DNA from: Gloeophyllum trabeum ATCC 11539
Lineage: Eukaryota > Basidiomycota > Agaricomycetes > Gloeophyllales > Gloeophyllaceae
Assembly: GCF_000344685.1 (NCBI RefSeq)
Contig: NW_006920422.1
Span: 263,753-327,752 of the forward strand
Direction: 5' to 3'
DNA length: 64,000 nucleotides
Part shown: positions 10,806-21,857 of the stretch, piece by piece
Layout: every line of letters starts with the position of its first letter
Position numbering within the stretch: the stretch's first letter is position 1
Notes under the pieces: model-generated
Seen by the model: only the letters and a program-made list of their open reading frames with translations
Database searches by the model: none
Told to the model about the DNA's origin: nothing
Program-made: the position numbers and the translations under genes

Positions 10806-12569
10806 TCAGACACTCGATCCGGGCGCTTTGTAATTTCGCATGCACGCGAGTAACTCGTCCCCAGGAGCAAGTACTTGCTCTTTCACAGTGATCCACTTCA
10901 TGTCAACCAGCGCCTCCAGGATAAGGGCGACGAGGCATATTCTTTGGCTTTCCAATGAAACAGTCATGCCTTGTATAGCAGTGTAGCCCGCCCTCGCCTT
11001 GAGGGCACCATGCCATCGTAAGGCTACAGCTTGACCATATGAAATTAGCAACACTCGTCCGCAGGTGACGTTGTGCCCGTATCTGGATAGCATGTGAGCA
11101 AAAGAATGGTAAACAGGATGGTTGAACACACTTCAAGACCTGGGGTAAATGTGCATGCACAGCAGGCAGCAGGTCTTTCGCGTCATTAGCGGCCAGAGGG
11201 TTTGGCTTGACCTCTCCGTCGGATTGTGGCAGCGTGGAAGCAGCAAATTCAACCCACTCGTGCGGCCTCACAAACCCAGGGCGCTACATAAAACATGAGT
11301 ATTAGAGTATCCACTTATGAGAGGAATGGCAATTACGTACCTTCTCCTCGACGATGACGAGGCACTTACGATTAAATCTCGAAGCATTCTTCTGATCAAA
11401 GACATTCTCCCTGTCCTCGTTTTCATCATAGACCAGCTTAATAAGATGGTCCATGCGGGCTCCTGATGTCGGTGAGCAGAATGAAGTGTGAGTACTGCGA
11501 AGCTCAAATCACCTTGTCCCTTAGCAACCACTTGGGCCTCTATGCTGAGGCACCATCCAGGGCTCAAGGCCTTTAAGACGCAATCAATGAAGATCCGCGT
11601 ATGCATGAACAGATTGGATGTAACTCGATCGCTGACGTGTTCTCAGTGATTTTTTAAAAACCCTGGAATCCTAGACAATATACTTACACGACGTCTCCTT
11701 CATTCCACAGTGTATCGACAACTTGTGTGTCTGTCCATTGATTCCGGGAACTTTCCACAAGCCTGACAGAGGCTTCGAGTACACTCAGGCCATCGAGAAG
11801 GAAATCCTGGCGCATGTCGAGTGTGACTTTCCATACAACAGCTTGCTTCGTGGAGTTGCTGTCAGAGATTGTTGGTTTGCCTGGGCTGAGGGTCTCCTTG
11901 CAATACGCAAGCTGCGCATGAGCGAATGCATCGGCTGTGGTATATGGTACTGTCGTGACAGGCATCGTAAATCGCAATTCTCGAAGGAGGGACACAAGCA
12001 ACGATGGGGGTGTCTTTACTGGATCTACTGCCCTTCCAGCCGGGTGCATCCTTTTATGCCATAGAATGTTCTTGTTCGACGCAAGCAACGTCAGGGAGTA
12101 CAAGAAACCTTGTGCTTTTACCCTAGTATAATCACTTATTAGTACGGAGCTCACACATCGAGGTCTGTCCTCAACATCAAGCACCCACCTATGTCCTCAG
12201 TCATGAAACGAGACACTTCGTGTTGAGAGGCTTCTTAACCTCAGGCTTGTCCGAGACAAGGACACCCGACCTTCCACATTTCATCCAGGAGATGAAACAC
12301 AGGGACAGTCAATAAGGTGTGCATATGACTGACGCGTGTATGTCTCTCAGTAAGTTGGAGTTCTGAGCCTCAAAGCGTTCCAGAGTCCATACATCCGAGG
12401 AGAGAACAATGTACCTTGGGCCAGTACTTGGTGTCCGAAGAAAACATCTCGTATACACAGGAGACGAAGTAGCTCCCTGATCCTGATCGAAGAGGGTATG
12501 GCGGACATCAATAACTGGTGGCGCCGCCGAAGTGCGAGGACAAGGCCAGTGGGGCAGGAATATTGTCAA
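10806..12569 (-). CDS. Unrecognised multi-exon gene, possibly degenerate
   Basis: Several protein-like minus-strand blocks line up with plausible splice signals, but I do not recognise the family. In order they are: 12569-12310 (PHWPCPRTSAAPP), 12184-11684 (LLVSLLRELRFTMPVTTVPY and LLDGLSVLEASVRLVESS), 11606-11510 (FIDCVLKALSPGWCLSIEAQ, then a GTGATT donor), about 11464-11340 (MDHLIKLVYDENEDRENVF, ending at a GTACGT donor), 11285-11140 (PGFVRPHEWVEFAASTLP) and 11129-10806 (YHSFAHMLSRYGHNVTCGRV, stop at 10806). The join near 11130 between the last two blocks needs a frame change without an obvious intron, so the gene may be broken. The limits are approximate. It sits between two kinase-like copies, in what looks like a duplication-prone stretch. 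Confidence 0.35.
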
Positions 12570-13135
12570 GTAGGGTCATTGAAGATCCAACCCGAGATCG
12601 CGACATGAATGACCACTATACAGATTCCAGGAGACGAGTCGGGTACCCTAATGCGTGCCACAAGTCACAACTGCACGCCGGAGGGACTCGGAGAGTTCGA
12701 AGTTTCGAGTTCTTGAGGTACATTGCGGTGTATTGCAGTGCGAGCTTGCTTGTATAGCTGATGCTAGGGCCTATCCGAGGAAATCCTACCGGGGGTTGTC
12801 CGAGTCAGTGAATTGGAACGGTACCAGTGCTTATGAGACACAAAACTAAGTACTAGTCACGGTAAAGGCAAGTGGCCTAATGACATGCATCAGAGATTCG
12901 GAGCAGTCGGATCCGGAGTACGTCGTACGCACAAGAATTGGCCGATTTCCCCGTGTTGCAGTGGCGACATTTCCAAGCTTGTAAGTGTTAGGGCCTCGTA
13001 CAAAAAAAGTCGTCGGCGAGGGGATCTGGCACGCAACATCACTGGTACGGCTTAGCCGGTCCACCACAAGACTATAACACGGCCTCGAGCTATAAAGCTC
13101 ACTCTCTGGCCGAGGAAACGTTCGATGCCATCACC
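12570..13135. promoter_or_regulatory. Intergenic with TATA box for kinase-like gene
   Basis: This is 566 bases without a recognisable gene. A TATAAA at 13091-13096 lies 40 bases before the ATG at 13136 and is the only clear core-promoter signal. The rest shows nothing identifiable. Confidence 0.45.
13091..13096 (+). promoter_or_regulatory. TATA box of the kinase-like gene
   Basis: TATAAA lies 40 bases upstream of ATG 13136 and is preceded by a GAGC/GCTC palindromic context. Position and sequence are as expected for a core promoter. Confidence 0.5.
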
Positions 13136-14354
13136 ATGACTCGTCTAATCTGGAACGTCCAGTATCCTCGAAGCCACTCTGAATTCGTAGTTTTGCTCGA
13201 CGAATTTCGGAGACGACAGGCAGCCAGTCTCGAGTCGCCTCTAAAGCAAGACCACAATCTGCACTTTGTCGGCAGTCCGAACTTCGACTTTCTACCGCAC
13301 CCTGCATATCAAGTGAACCAAACATCCTACCTCGGACAACCCCTTGCTCCACTGCATGAGACGGCGAAAGACTCATACGCACCTCATCATCGGAGGCGCT
13401 ATGTTACCGAGCTGCGCCTGGACGGAAGATCCTTACCTGAATTTGAAGTTATCCTTCGCCAACCATTGTCAACCGGACTGGAGAAACTCGCTCAAGTCTG
13501 GAAAGCCGATGCAATCTGTCGAGATGGATCGGTTTTTCCCGTAGTTGCGAAACTATTCCAAGGATCTCTGTTTCCTGAGCCAGAATGGCTGGAGTATCAC
13601 AGCATGCTGGATGCTGACTATCCGCTACAGGAGGAAGTATCTCACAGAGAAGCCTGGGCGTACGAGCGCCTCCGGTCAGCTCAGGGAACGATCATTCCAT
13701 ACTCCTACGGATTCTACGACGTAAGTCTGGATGTTGCGTACAATATGTTTTGCTAAGGCTGGCGTTGACTCCAGGTTCAGCTGCCCTGTGGGAGTGTGGC
13801 GTGTACTCATATCATCGAATATATTGACGGAGTCACTCCCGGTACCTACTGTAAAATGTACGGAGGCCAGGCCGACCAGGAACAGACCCGTAAATTCGTG
13901 AGTCAGACTGGTACTATGGACAGCAAAAATACGAGTCTGACCACATATCATAACCCCGAAGATGACGACGCTGACTAAGTCCGTCTACGCTTTGCATTCC
14001 TTAGGCGTGGCCCACTACGACATCTCATGGAGGAATATCCTCGTGCCCAAGATGCACCTTGGTAGCGCCGTCATGTTTGATTTCGGGCGCGCCATGAGTT
14101 TGGAGGTAGAATCCCCAGAAGACTGGGCTGCTCCGTTGTTTAAGGACGGTAAAGAGCTGTATGGGGTCCTGTCAATTGTTGCCTCGCAACGTGAGGCAGA
14201 AGTCTGGGCAGCTGAAGTGCGAGAGGACCCCGCCACCCTCTGGGCTCGGCCTTTGCGAGATGCTCGCGATTTACCATACGAAGGGCGAGTTGGACCAGTG
14301 TATCGCGCGGACTGTCTACATTATTTATGTGATGTACCAAGCGCCGAACAGTAG
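13136..14354 (+). CDS. Fungal protein-kinase-like protein, 366 aa
   Basis: Exons are 13136-13720, 13775-13897 and 13962-14354 (1101 nt, 366 aa). A fungal-specific N-terminal segment of about 85 residues carries the FDFLPHPAYQV block shared with the two other copies in this window. The kinase fold follows: VVAKL with the probable ATP-binding Lys139, a helix with Glu172/Glu177 (REAWAYERL), a hinge-like HIIEYIDG at 208-214, the catalytic loop HYDISWRN (His254, Asp256, Asn261) and the metal motif DFG (276-278). I see no typical glycine-rich loop. The activation segment and C-lobe are short, so it may be an atypical or small-molecule kinase rather than a classical Ser/Thr kinase. The substrate is unknown. 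All catalytic residues are present, unlike the two broken relatives at 2720-4022 and 10147-10485. Confidence 0.8.
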
Positions 14355-14667
14355 TTGACCCTGTTTGCGGAAAGGTTGTATCTGTCTTTGTCAACGTGGC
14401 CCTTCAACTGTTGTACTGCATTTTACTACTGGAAGCACATCATGCCTCTTGTGTAAATATAAGATTGCCGGCGCTTACTAACAGTTGCCTCTCGGACTGG
14501 TGAATTCAGATGGGATCCTTTGCCCAGACCTAGCGCTGAGGTAACTGACTGACTTGTCTTGGGTAACAGTATAAGGATACATGGTTATACACGCCGCCTA
14601 AGGCTCCACTACATTACAGAGGTAATATGCTATGCTGGGTATCGTTTGGCAAATCCGCGACCGCATC
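14355..14667. other. Intergenic between convergent genes
   Basis: This stretch lies between the convergent 3' ends of the kinase-like gene and the Gly-rich gene. It should hold both 3' UTRs. No gene or repeat was seen. Confidence 0.5.
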
Positions 14668-15323
14668 TCAATATCCACGATTCGCTCCCATACCACCGAC
14701 ACCTCCGCCGGTGCCCCCCATATGGTGACGCCGACCACCTGTCCCAGGGCCAGTGCCCATACCAGTCGTTCCACCTGAGAATATTGACGGATTAATATCA
14801 AGTCATTTGAGTTGCCGGGTGAGAAGACTCACTAGCAGCACCGGCACGATTTCCAGCAGCCTGTTGTTCAAGCATGGTAGCTTGGTTGTGCATCTTGGTC
14901 GCAGCAGCCTCCTGCTGTTTCGCGATACCCTTCTGCTGCAGGGGCGCGCTGCAAAACAGCGTCCCCGCGGCTTGCTCGATCTTGCCGGCGATGGACTTGC
15001 CACCTCCCGTCGATCCACCAGTGGCGCCCGAAGCACCCGTTCCGGGACCGCCTATGTTTCCGGCACCGGCACCAGCACCCATCTATGCGCCAAGACGTTA
15101 GTCCTGTCGTGGAAAAGGTTGACGTATAACGTACCCCTCGGTGGTGGCGTCCATAACCGTCGTCGTTGTAGCCTGTGCCTGTACCGGCGCCAGCAGAGGC
15201 GTGGCCAAAGCCAGTATTACCAGCTCCCATACCGTCGTTGGCGTATCCGTTGTTGCCGGCGCCCATGCCAGTGTTGTTGCCGGTCATACCAGCGTTGTGA
15301 GTGCGGTTTCCGAAGAGGGGCAT
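14668..15323 (-). CDS. Small Gly-rich stress-type protein, 181 aa
   Basis: Exons on the minus strand are 15323-15135, 15082-14833 and 14774-14668 (546 nt, 181 aa). The start MPLFGNRTHN and the repeated Gly/Asn/Met-rich segments (GMTGNNTGMGAGN) are followed by a Gly/Ala-rich part. A charged helical module of about 50 residues comes next (GKIEQAAGTLFCSAPLQQKG), rich in Gln, Ala and Lys. The tail is Gly-rich with paired Arg and His (GGRRHHMGG) and ends MGANRGY. The composition and the KIEQAAG helix resemble small hydrophilic, stress-induced or CsbD-like fungal proteins. It has no signal peptide and no enzyme motif. The role is inferred from composition only; the gene model itself is well supported by clean splice sites. 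Confidence 0.7.
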
Positions 15324-15900
15324 GTGTGTCGTGAAATGTGGTTAGATAGTCGTAAACTGTGTGATGGGTGGTGTTCGTTCTGTTGTGCTTCACTAGCTCA
15401 GTCCCCCTCTCTTATATGCGCCTACGGCCTCATGTTGGGGCGAACGAGTCATCAGGATGTGGCTTACTTGTCATGCAGTGCAGGCGTTGTGGTGTGCCTC
15501 TGAGTTTCGAAACCTCCAATACCATCACGAACGCTGCTCAGCATGACACTTTGGAGTACATTGACGATTCAGTACTGCCCCGATGATGAACATTGGTCCG
15601 GCCGAGTGCATTCCTGTGGGGAGGCGCAATTCCGGGTCGCGCGGCGAGTTGTTTGCATCTGTTTGGACTCTGCAAGAAAGTGGTCGCAAATCCCCCGCCT
15701 TCATAGAGCCTTCCGCATGTCGAAATCACGCATATAAAATGTACCAGCAGGGATGTCATGATACAGAAGATGCAACGTTGGTTTTGAATTTCTGATTTTC
15801 CCAATATCAAGTTCATTCGATAGAGGTAACGAGACCGCAAGTACATTTAACAAAAATGTACAACCAACGTTGCATCCGCTCGTTGATATAGATTAACTTT
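15324..15900. promoter_or_regulatory. Intergenic: 5' flank of Gly-rich gene
   Basis: This is upstream of the Gly-rich gene on the minus strand. Short open frames occur on both strands but none has protein-like content or splice context. Nothing further is identifiable before the repeat region begins near 15930. Confidence 0.4.
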
Positions 15901-16066
15901 TATGAATCAAGTGACGCGTGAATGTGAACGTAGCACGCTGTAGGTTTTCGAGAACGTCCAGGCGACTGGGAGGTTCGCCCGCCGAACGCGTTCGCGAACG
16001 TGTTCGGCGAATGTCTGGGCACGTGAGGGGATGCCACGCCACCTGAGCCTGGGGAATCGCCACACC

Positions 16067-16551
16067 GCAACTGTTATTGAGCGAGAAAGGCAATGGCGGC
16101 TATGCTTTCAATCCATAAAATACAGTTTGTTATGCACATATTATTGTACCATACCAGGGATATTGATGACGTGAATAGAGTAGTTTCCATGAATTTCAAG
16201 TTGTCCATCACATTTTCAATGCAATGCCAGTAGTATTGACCATGGAAACTGTTAGGGGGAGGGCACGGAAGGGGCTTCAATGGGTTCGTGTGACCCCAAT
16301 TGGACAGACAGCTTCGATTACTCACCACATTTTTTTTTACAATAACCCAGCAATTTCAATCACACAGACTGATACAATAAACTTACAAGTTAAAACCATC
16401 AGGCTATGCAGATTTTATCATAAGCAGAAAGGGTACGCGTCTGTAGCCGGTGGACAGAGCCACAGAATCGACACGCGCCCACGTGCACCGTGTGTGATCT
16501 CACGTTCGCATTTGCAGTTCGCGAACGCGTTCGGCGGTGTGACCTCCCAGT
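16067..16551 (+). repeat. Direct repeat copy A, left of gap
   Basis: This 485-base block begins GCAACTGTTATTGAGCG and ends CCTCCCAGT exactly at the first N. It is nearly identical to 17149-17636. Visible differences are one T in a poly-T run, AAAGGG versus AAGGGG near 16430, and a few bases near 16490. Confidence 0.9.
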
Positions 16552-17148
16552 NNNNNNNNNNNNNNNNNNNNNNNNNNNNNNNNNNNNNNNNNNNNNNNNN
16601 NNNNNNNNNNNNNNNNNNNNNNNNNNNNNNNNNNNNNNNNNNNNNNNNNNNNNNNNNNNNNNNNNNNNNNNNNNNNNNNNNNNNNNNNNNNNNNNNNNNN
16701 NNNNNNNNNNNNNNNNNNNNNNNNNNNNNNNNNNNNNNNNNNNNNNNNNNNNNNNNNNNNNNNNNNNNNNNNNNNNNNNNNNNNNNNNNNNNNNNNNNNN
16801 NNNNNNNNNNNNNNNNNNNNNNNNNNNNNNNNNNNNNNNNNNNNNNNNNNNNNNNNNNNNNNNNNNNNNNNNNNNNNNNNNNNNNNNNNNNNNNNNNNNN
16901 NNNNNNNNNNNNNNNNNNNNNNNNNNNNNNNNNNNNNNNNNNNNNNNNNNNNNNNNNNNNNNNNNNNNNNNNNNNNNNNNNNNNNNNNNNNNNNNNNNNN
17001 NNNNNNNNNNNNNNNNNNNNNNNNNNNNNNNNNNNNNNNNNNNNNNNNNNNNNNNNNNNNNNNNNNNNNNNNNNNNNNNNNNNNNNNNNNNNNNNNNNNN
17101 NNNNNNNNNNNNNNNNNNNNNNNNNNNNNNNNNNNNNNNNNNNNNNNN
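16552..17148. other. Assembly gap of 597 Ns
   Basis: All bases are N. Open frames that run through this interval are meaningless. The gap is flanked on both sides by copies of the same block, so its true length and content are uncertain. Confidence 0.99.
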
Positions 17149-17636
17149 GCAACTGTTATTGAGCGAGAAAGGCAATGGCGGCTATGCTTTCAATCCATAA
17201 AATACAGTTTGTTATGCACATATTATTGTACCATACCAGGGATATTGATGACGTGAATAGAGTAGTTTCCATGAATTTCAAGTTGTCCATCACATTTTCA
17301 ATGCAATGCCAGTAGTATTGACCATGGAAACTGTTAGGGGGAGGGCACGGAAGGGGCTTCAATGGGTTCGTGTGACCCCAATTGGACAGACAGCTTCGAT
17401 TACTCACCACATTTTTTTTACAATAACCCAGCAATTTCAATCACACAGACTGATACAATAAACTTACAAGTTAAAACCATCAGGCTATGCAGATTTTATC
17501 ATAAGCAGAAGGGGTACGCGTCTGTAGCCGGTGGACAGAGCCACAGAATCGACACGCGCCCACGTGCACCGTGGTGTGGTTCTCACGTTCGCATTTGCAG
17601 TTCGCGAACGCGTTCGGCGGTGTGACCTCCCAGTGG
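17149..17636 (+). repeat. Direct repeat copy B, right of gap
   Basis: This begins with GCAACTGTTATTGAGCG at the first base after the gap and repeats copy A through CCTCCCAGT. It then continues into unique sequence (GGGGTCGACTTTCTGAG) that copy A lacks because A stops at the gap. Confidence 0.9.
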
Positions 17637-17770
17637 GGTCGACTTTCTGAGGTTTTCTGGCAGTAAAGAGCAATTAACGACGCGTCCGAACGCGTCGCCG
17701 ACGTGACAAGTTGTGACACCATCGCAAAAAGTGTCACACCAAATATCCTGGTCACTGTCTGGGCTCTCCT

Positions 17771-18621
17771 GCCGCAGCAGAAGCAGGTCCCTTCCCCTAT
17801 GTTAGAACTGTAAAATCAACATAGTACATGAGATATATATTCATCCTTTTACAGCTGTGATCCAGTACTTGCCTTGTCCATTAATTACACAGATTGGTGC
17901 TTCCTGGAAATCAAGCTCATTTGTATCAAGGATAGGGAATGCACCCACTGGTGTGCACATAGATATGTTCCAAATGTTTCTAAAGACAATACATAACTTC
18001 CCTAAGCACACCTTTGCCGACCTCGGTGAAATTGACCATCATTTCATCCCGATGGTGGTCAGCTCAGGAATAAGAAGAGACAGACATGTTTATAACTACT
18101 ACAGTCTGTAATGGCAGAATACCCTTCTTGCTGGTTTACAATAGTGATATACATTGCTGATGCATGCATAAGGTGAGAATGGAGCAGAGGAATGCACAAG
18201 AATACGAGGGGATACTTGCGACCACCTTTCAGCCACAATCTGCTGACAAATCAACTCGCACCGGAACCGGGCGTTGCGCCTCCCCAATTCCTGGCCCAAG
18301 TTTGCGCCACAGACAAGCGTCACTGTGGTGCGCGGAGTTATGTAAGGTGACAAAAAAGGTCACGTGCTGCGTGACACACCGTGCTCGACACGCGTCTCCT
18401 CGCGTACAAATCTGATTGCCACGAAACGGCTGTGGTGTGCGCTGTTCGTGATGTGCAAATTGTGAATACTGTTCATCTTTTGTTGTAAAGGTGAAGCTTC
18501 TGACATCTCATTAAAAGGTCTGTAGCCGAAGGGAGATTATAAGTGATATCTTAGCCCGTGCTACTAGCGTATTAGTACGCTCAAATTCCAGGCAGACACT
18601 TGCTCTGGAGGAGGAGTAGTT
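17771..18621. other. Intergenic, 5' flank of RAD51-like gene
   Basis: No protein-like frame is recognisable. The segment 18290-18400 contains several GTGACA/TGTCAC-type words like those at the edge of the repeat at 17705-17745, so it may be a further repeat fragment. The last 100 bases presumably hold the promoter of the downstream gene; no TATA box is evident. Confidence 0.35.
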
Positions 18622-19884
18622 ATGTCAGGTGGGCTACGCCTTGAGGCCTTCTGTATACCCATTGACTGTTCCACGTCCCAAGGAACTCCGGAATTGAGTG
18701 TCACAGCATCGCAGGGCAAGATGATGCTCCCTTTGACTCGATCTGCTGCCTCGATATTAGCTCAGTCGAACCGTATTATGTTCGGAAAATCTCCAGTAGA
18801 CGAGATTCTTGGAGGCGGTCTCCGGCAGGGGTATATTGTTGAATTATCCGGTCCTCCGGGCAGTCCAAAAGAAAGGCTGGCCATAGACATCACGAAGACT
18901 GTCGTGAAAGACGGCGGAAATGTACTATTTGTGGGTCAGGGCTCCCTTTGACGCGTGACTATCTGTCTCTGACGTATTCGTGACTTGAATGGTTCGGACA
19001 GATATGCAAAATATGGTGATGCCTGCCATCTTGAGCAGAGCATTGGAAGGCGAGTTGTTTTCAAACAAATCATTATTCTTGACTGAGCTATTTGACAAGA
19101 CGAGGACTCGGACGACGTATCGTACGAAAAACAAGTTCGCTACCTGAATATATACACTCTCCCCGACCTCATGATCTTTATGCACAACTTGCCTACGTAT
19201 CTTGATGAAGAGCCAAAAGTACAGTCGCCAGTACAGTCAGCTCTAGGTTTCTGAGATATTGACATTGCCTAGCCATCGCTCCTGGTCCTTAACTCCCTCT
19301 CGTTTCCCTTCCAATCGGCGTCGGATCTTTCGTCTTCTACAAGACAACATATCCTCGAGCGCATAAAGCCGGTCCTCGCGAGAAACTGTGCCGCGAGGAA
19401 TTTGTCAGTGCGTATTTCCACTGCTTTCCCGCCTTTGAATACAGCCAACCTTCCGGTCCTCCAGGTAGTGATAACGACGCAGCTTGCCACCAAACTCATC
19501 AAACAGGACGGAACTAGCGGCAACTTTGATAACGGAGCAAGAGGCATCATGATGCCCTCCCTAGGTCCTCGGAGGTTGTCAAGCTTGCGTATGTATACGT
19601 GCTCACGGAGTTTCCCGTTCTTTCTGCTCTCAGGGAACGCCTATCTGCCTCCTGGCAGGACGTACAGATTATTGATTGCACCACAATCGCGCACGTCAGG
19701 GTATGTAAGCATTTATGATGGTCCGAGGACGCCGCTCACTGCGACCGTGAATGCTTCCAGTGTCTTGCGGCTACTTGCTTCCCCGACGTACGCACCACGG
19801 AAGGATCGACCGCCTGAGGCGGCGTATGAATTGGTAGGCGAGCAGAATATATCCAAGTGTTCTATCAATATAACTCCAGGTTAA
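18622..19884 (+). CDS. RAD51-family recombination paralogue (RAD51C-like)
   Basis: RAD51 paralogues help load RAD51 during homologous recombination. The sequence shows the family linker and start of the core (RIMFGKSPVDEILGGGLRQG), then a P-loop region GPPGSPKERL. Later blocks are DMQNMVMPAILSRALE (about 18998-19048), YTLPDLMIFMHNLPTYL (about 19155-19205), a RISTAFPPLNTANLPVLQ segment, a Walker-B-like strand with VVITTQLATKLIK (about 19460-19510), and the C-terminal PPGRTYRLLI and RTSG. Introns lie at about 18934-18998, 19050-19135 (apparent GC donor), 19590-19630 and later. The P-loop departs from GxxxxGK[ST]: Pro replaces Gly and Glu replaces Ser/Thr. ATG 18622 may be followed by an intron, making the true N-terminus GKMMLPLTRS. 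The 3' end is uncertain, since a donor at 19834 could add a further exon. Confidence 0.75.
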
Positions 19885-21857
19885 TTCTAGGAAGGAGGGA
19901 TTATGCGAGCACCTGCTGTTGTATAACAGGACCAGGTATATTGCAGGGGGTGACAAAGCGTCCGGATGGCAAAGTAGTACGCTGAAGACGGCCTGTCTGC
20001 ACATGTTACGTATTTGTTTATTTATGTCTTCTACTCTGCTGCGTAGTACTGTGGGCGATCTGGTGTTGAGCAGAATGGCACATGGGGCCCACTGAACCTG
20101 TCCAGCCCTGATGAAGGAAGTTCTTACTGCGGCCAGAAAGTCTGCACGTCCTCGTCCTACTCACCCAGCGGACTTGGGGAGGAACGGAGTAACGGGCCGA
20201 TGCCAAGCCACCTGTACCGTAGTAACTCTTCCATATACCCACCGCTAAGCGGGCGATTGTGGAGCTGCTCTCCGAACACAAGCTCGAGCATCTCGTGTCC
20301 CTCCGGAGTCGGCTCACATCATGTGGCCAGGCGGGAAGACAATCCTAGACATGCGATTCGTCGCTTTGTCAAGCTTGCGACTCGCGATTTCCCGAGAAAG
20401 TTGTGATTAGGGTCGCCGCTGTATCTCAACTCTGATTGATTGCAACGGCTTCGTATATTCAGTAGCCGACCCAGAAGTGAACTCTAGTGGGAAGATAAAA
20501 TCTGAAGGCTCAGCATCGGGTGCTGCGCTTGCCGAAAGGGCCAACAGGGCATGCCACTGGGATACCCCAGTTTGCAGGTTGTTCCCGATGTGGCCGCGAT
20601 AAGAGCTGGGGGGCTTGTTGGGCCGACTACTGTAATAAAGGGTATTATGATGCTAGTCCCTCGAACCTGAGAATCCACGAGTGAGGATACTACGTCACAA
20701 ATAAGGAGAGTAGGCACCCGTTTGAATGACGATACAGCGAGTCAGAATGACAGTCCCTTAGGTTTTCCGCGTGATAATCTTCGCAATTGCCTGGCAAGGG
20801 AAGCTGAACGCGGGAGGAAGACGACATGACCTTACCACAAGGACACGCGACGTGGAAAGATCGAGTCTCTAATGACATCTTATCTGTACGAAATCAGTAA
20901 ACAAGGCACGACAAGCATGAGAACGGGCCGTTGGCATCTTTCGCACCTTAAAAGACCAAGGATTGGCGCAGTCTTGCTCTTTACAGCAGAGATTAGAAAC
21001 GTCCAGAGAGTTTCCGGTTTGGGGCGAGCAGCGGCGATCAGGAATCAGGGCAATTCTGACCCAACCTGTGTGCCCTCGCAATGATGAGCAAGTTAAACTA
21101 AACACGACGCAAGCTTTCATGATAGATACTTACACATGTGGCCGACCGTCCCGCCCCCACCTAACGGGGATATGATCACGGCGAGCAGAAGCTGAAGTCT
21201 CCGGGATTTGCAAGTCGATAAGTGCAAAATAGCACATGAAAGCAGCATCGGCACTCCGGAGGAAGTGACCGTATCTGTTGATACGTCGTGTTGGCCATGT
21301 TGTGTATAAATAACCGCTCGAAACCAGTAATGAAATACTTCCAGTTTGGCCCGCCAATGGGCGGACAAAGACCGATGTTATTGTCAGATAACACCAGCCG
21401 GACCTGAGTTTAACGAGAAACAGTAGATTCAAGGCAGAGATATACGGCAAAAAGAGAGAAGCATACTAGAATAATGTTGCAACGTTAGCAGGAAGAAGTA
21501 CTCTCTTTACCCGTAGCTAAGAGACTCAAGAGACAGACGTTGACGCGAACGGACTTGCAATCAAGGACGCGACTATCGCGTGCCATAAATGGTCGCACTT
21601 CTTCTCACGCCACAGGCGCGTTGACGCGTTTTGCTCCCGAATCCGTTCACCGCGACGCAGTGGCACTCTGGACGGCCAGCGACCGTGTACCCTTGTCTGT
21701 CGTACTGGTTGTCTGGCTTCGTCTGTATCCCCGACCTTTATATCTGATTTACTGCAGCAGGACTAGTTCTCAACTGCTCTTAATCGAAGAAGTCCTTGTC
21801 CGCGTCACCTGGAACCCCAGAGGGGTCTGATTTGGGCCGACTTGGACTCTGTGAAGT
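19885..21857. other. Two kilobases without a recognisable gene
   Basis: Short protein-like pieces occur but cannot be joined into a gene. On the plus strand there is AIVELLSEHKLEHLVSLRS near 20250-20305, flanked by stops. On the minus strand a 21394-21176 frame reads NNIGLCPPIGGPNWKYF, and neighbouring frames continue to about 20870. They could be remnants of one or two decayed genes. The last part, up to 21857, must contain the EXO1 promoter. I do not recognise any family. Confidence 0.35.

Larger units (their letters stand above)
15930..17770. repeat. CpG-rich inverted-repeat element around an assembly gap
   Basis: At 15964-16000 the sequence CTGGGAGGT...CGCCGAACGCGTTCGCGAAC appears. Its reverse complement is at 16521-16551 and again at 17598-17635. 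These inverted copies bound an AT-rich body. Outer sequence contains more CGCG-rich motifs and repeated GTGTCACACC-like words (17705-17745). No transposase frame is seen in the readable part, and a 597-base gap hides the centre. A non-autonomous DNA transposon or the remains of a larger element are both possible. Confidence 0.55.

Noticed and set aside
16224..17200. Long open frames running across 16224-17200 on both strands
   Set aside because: They consist mostly of the N gap; their apparent length is meaningless.
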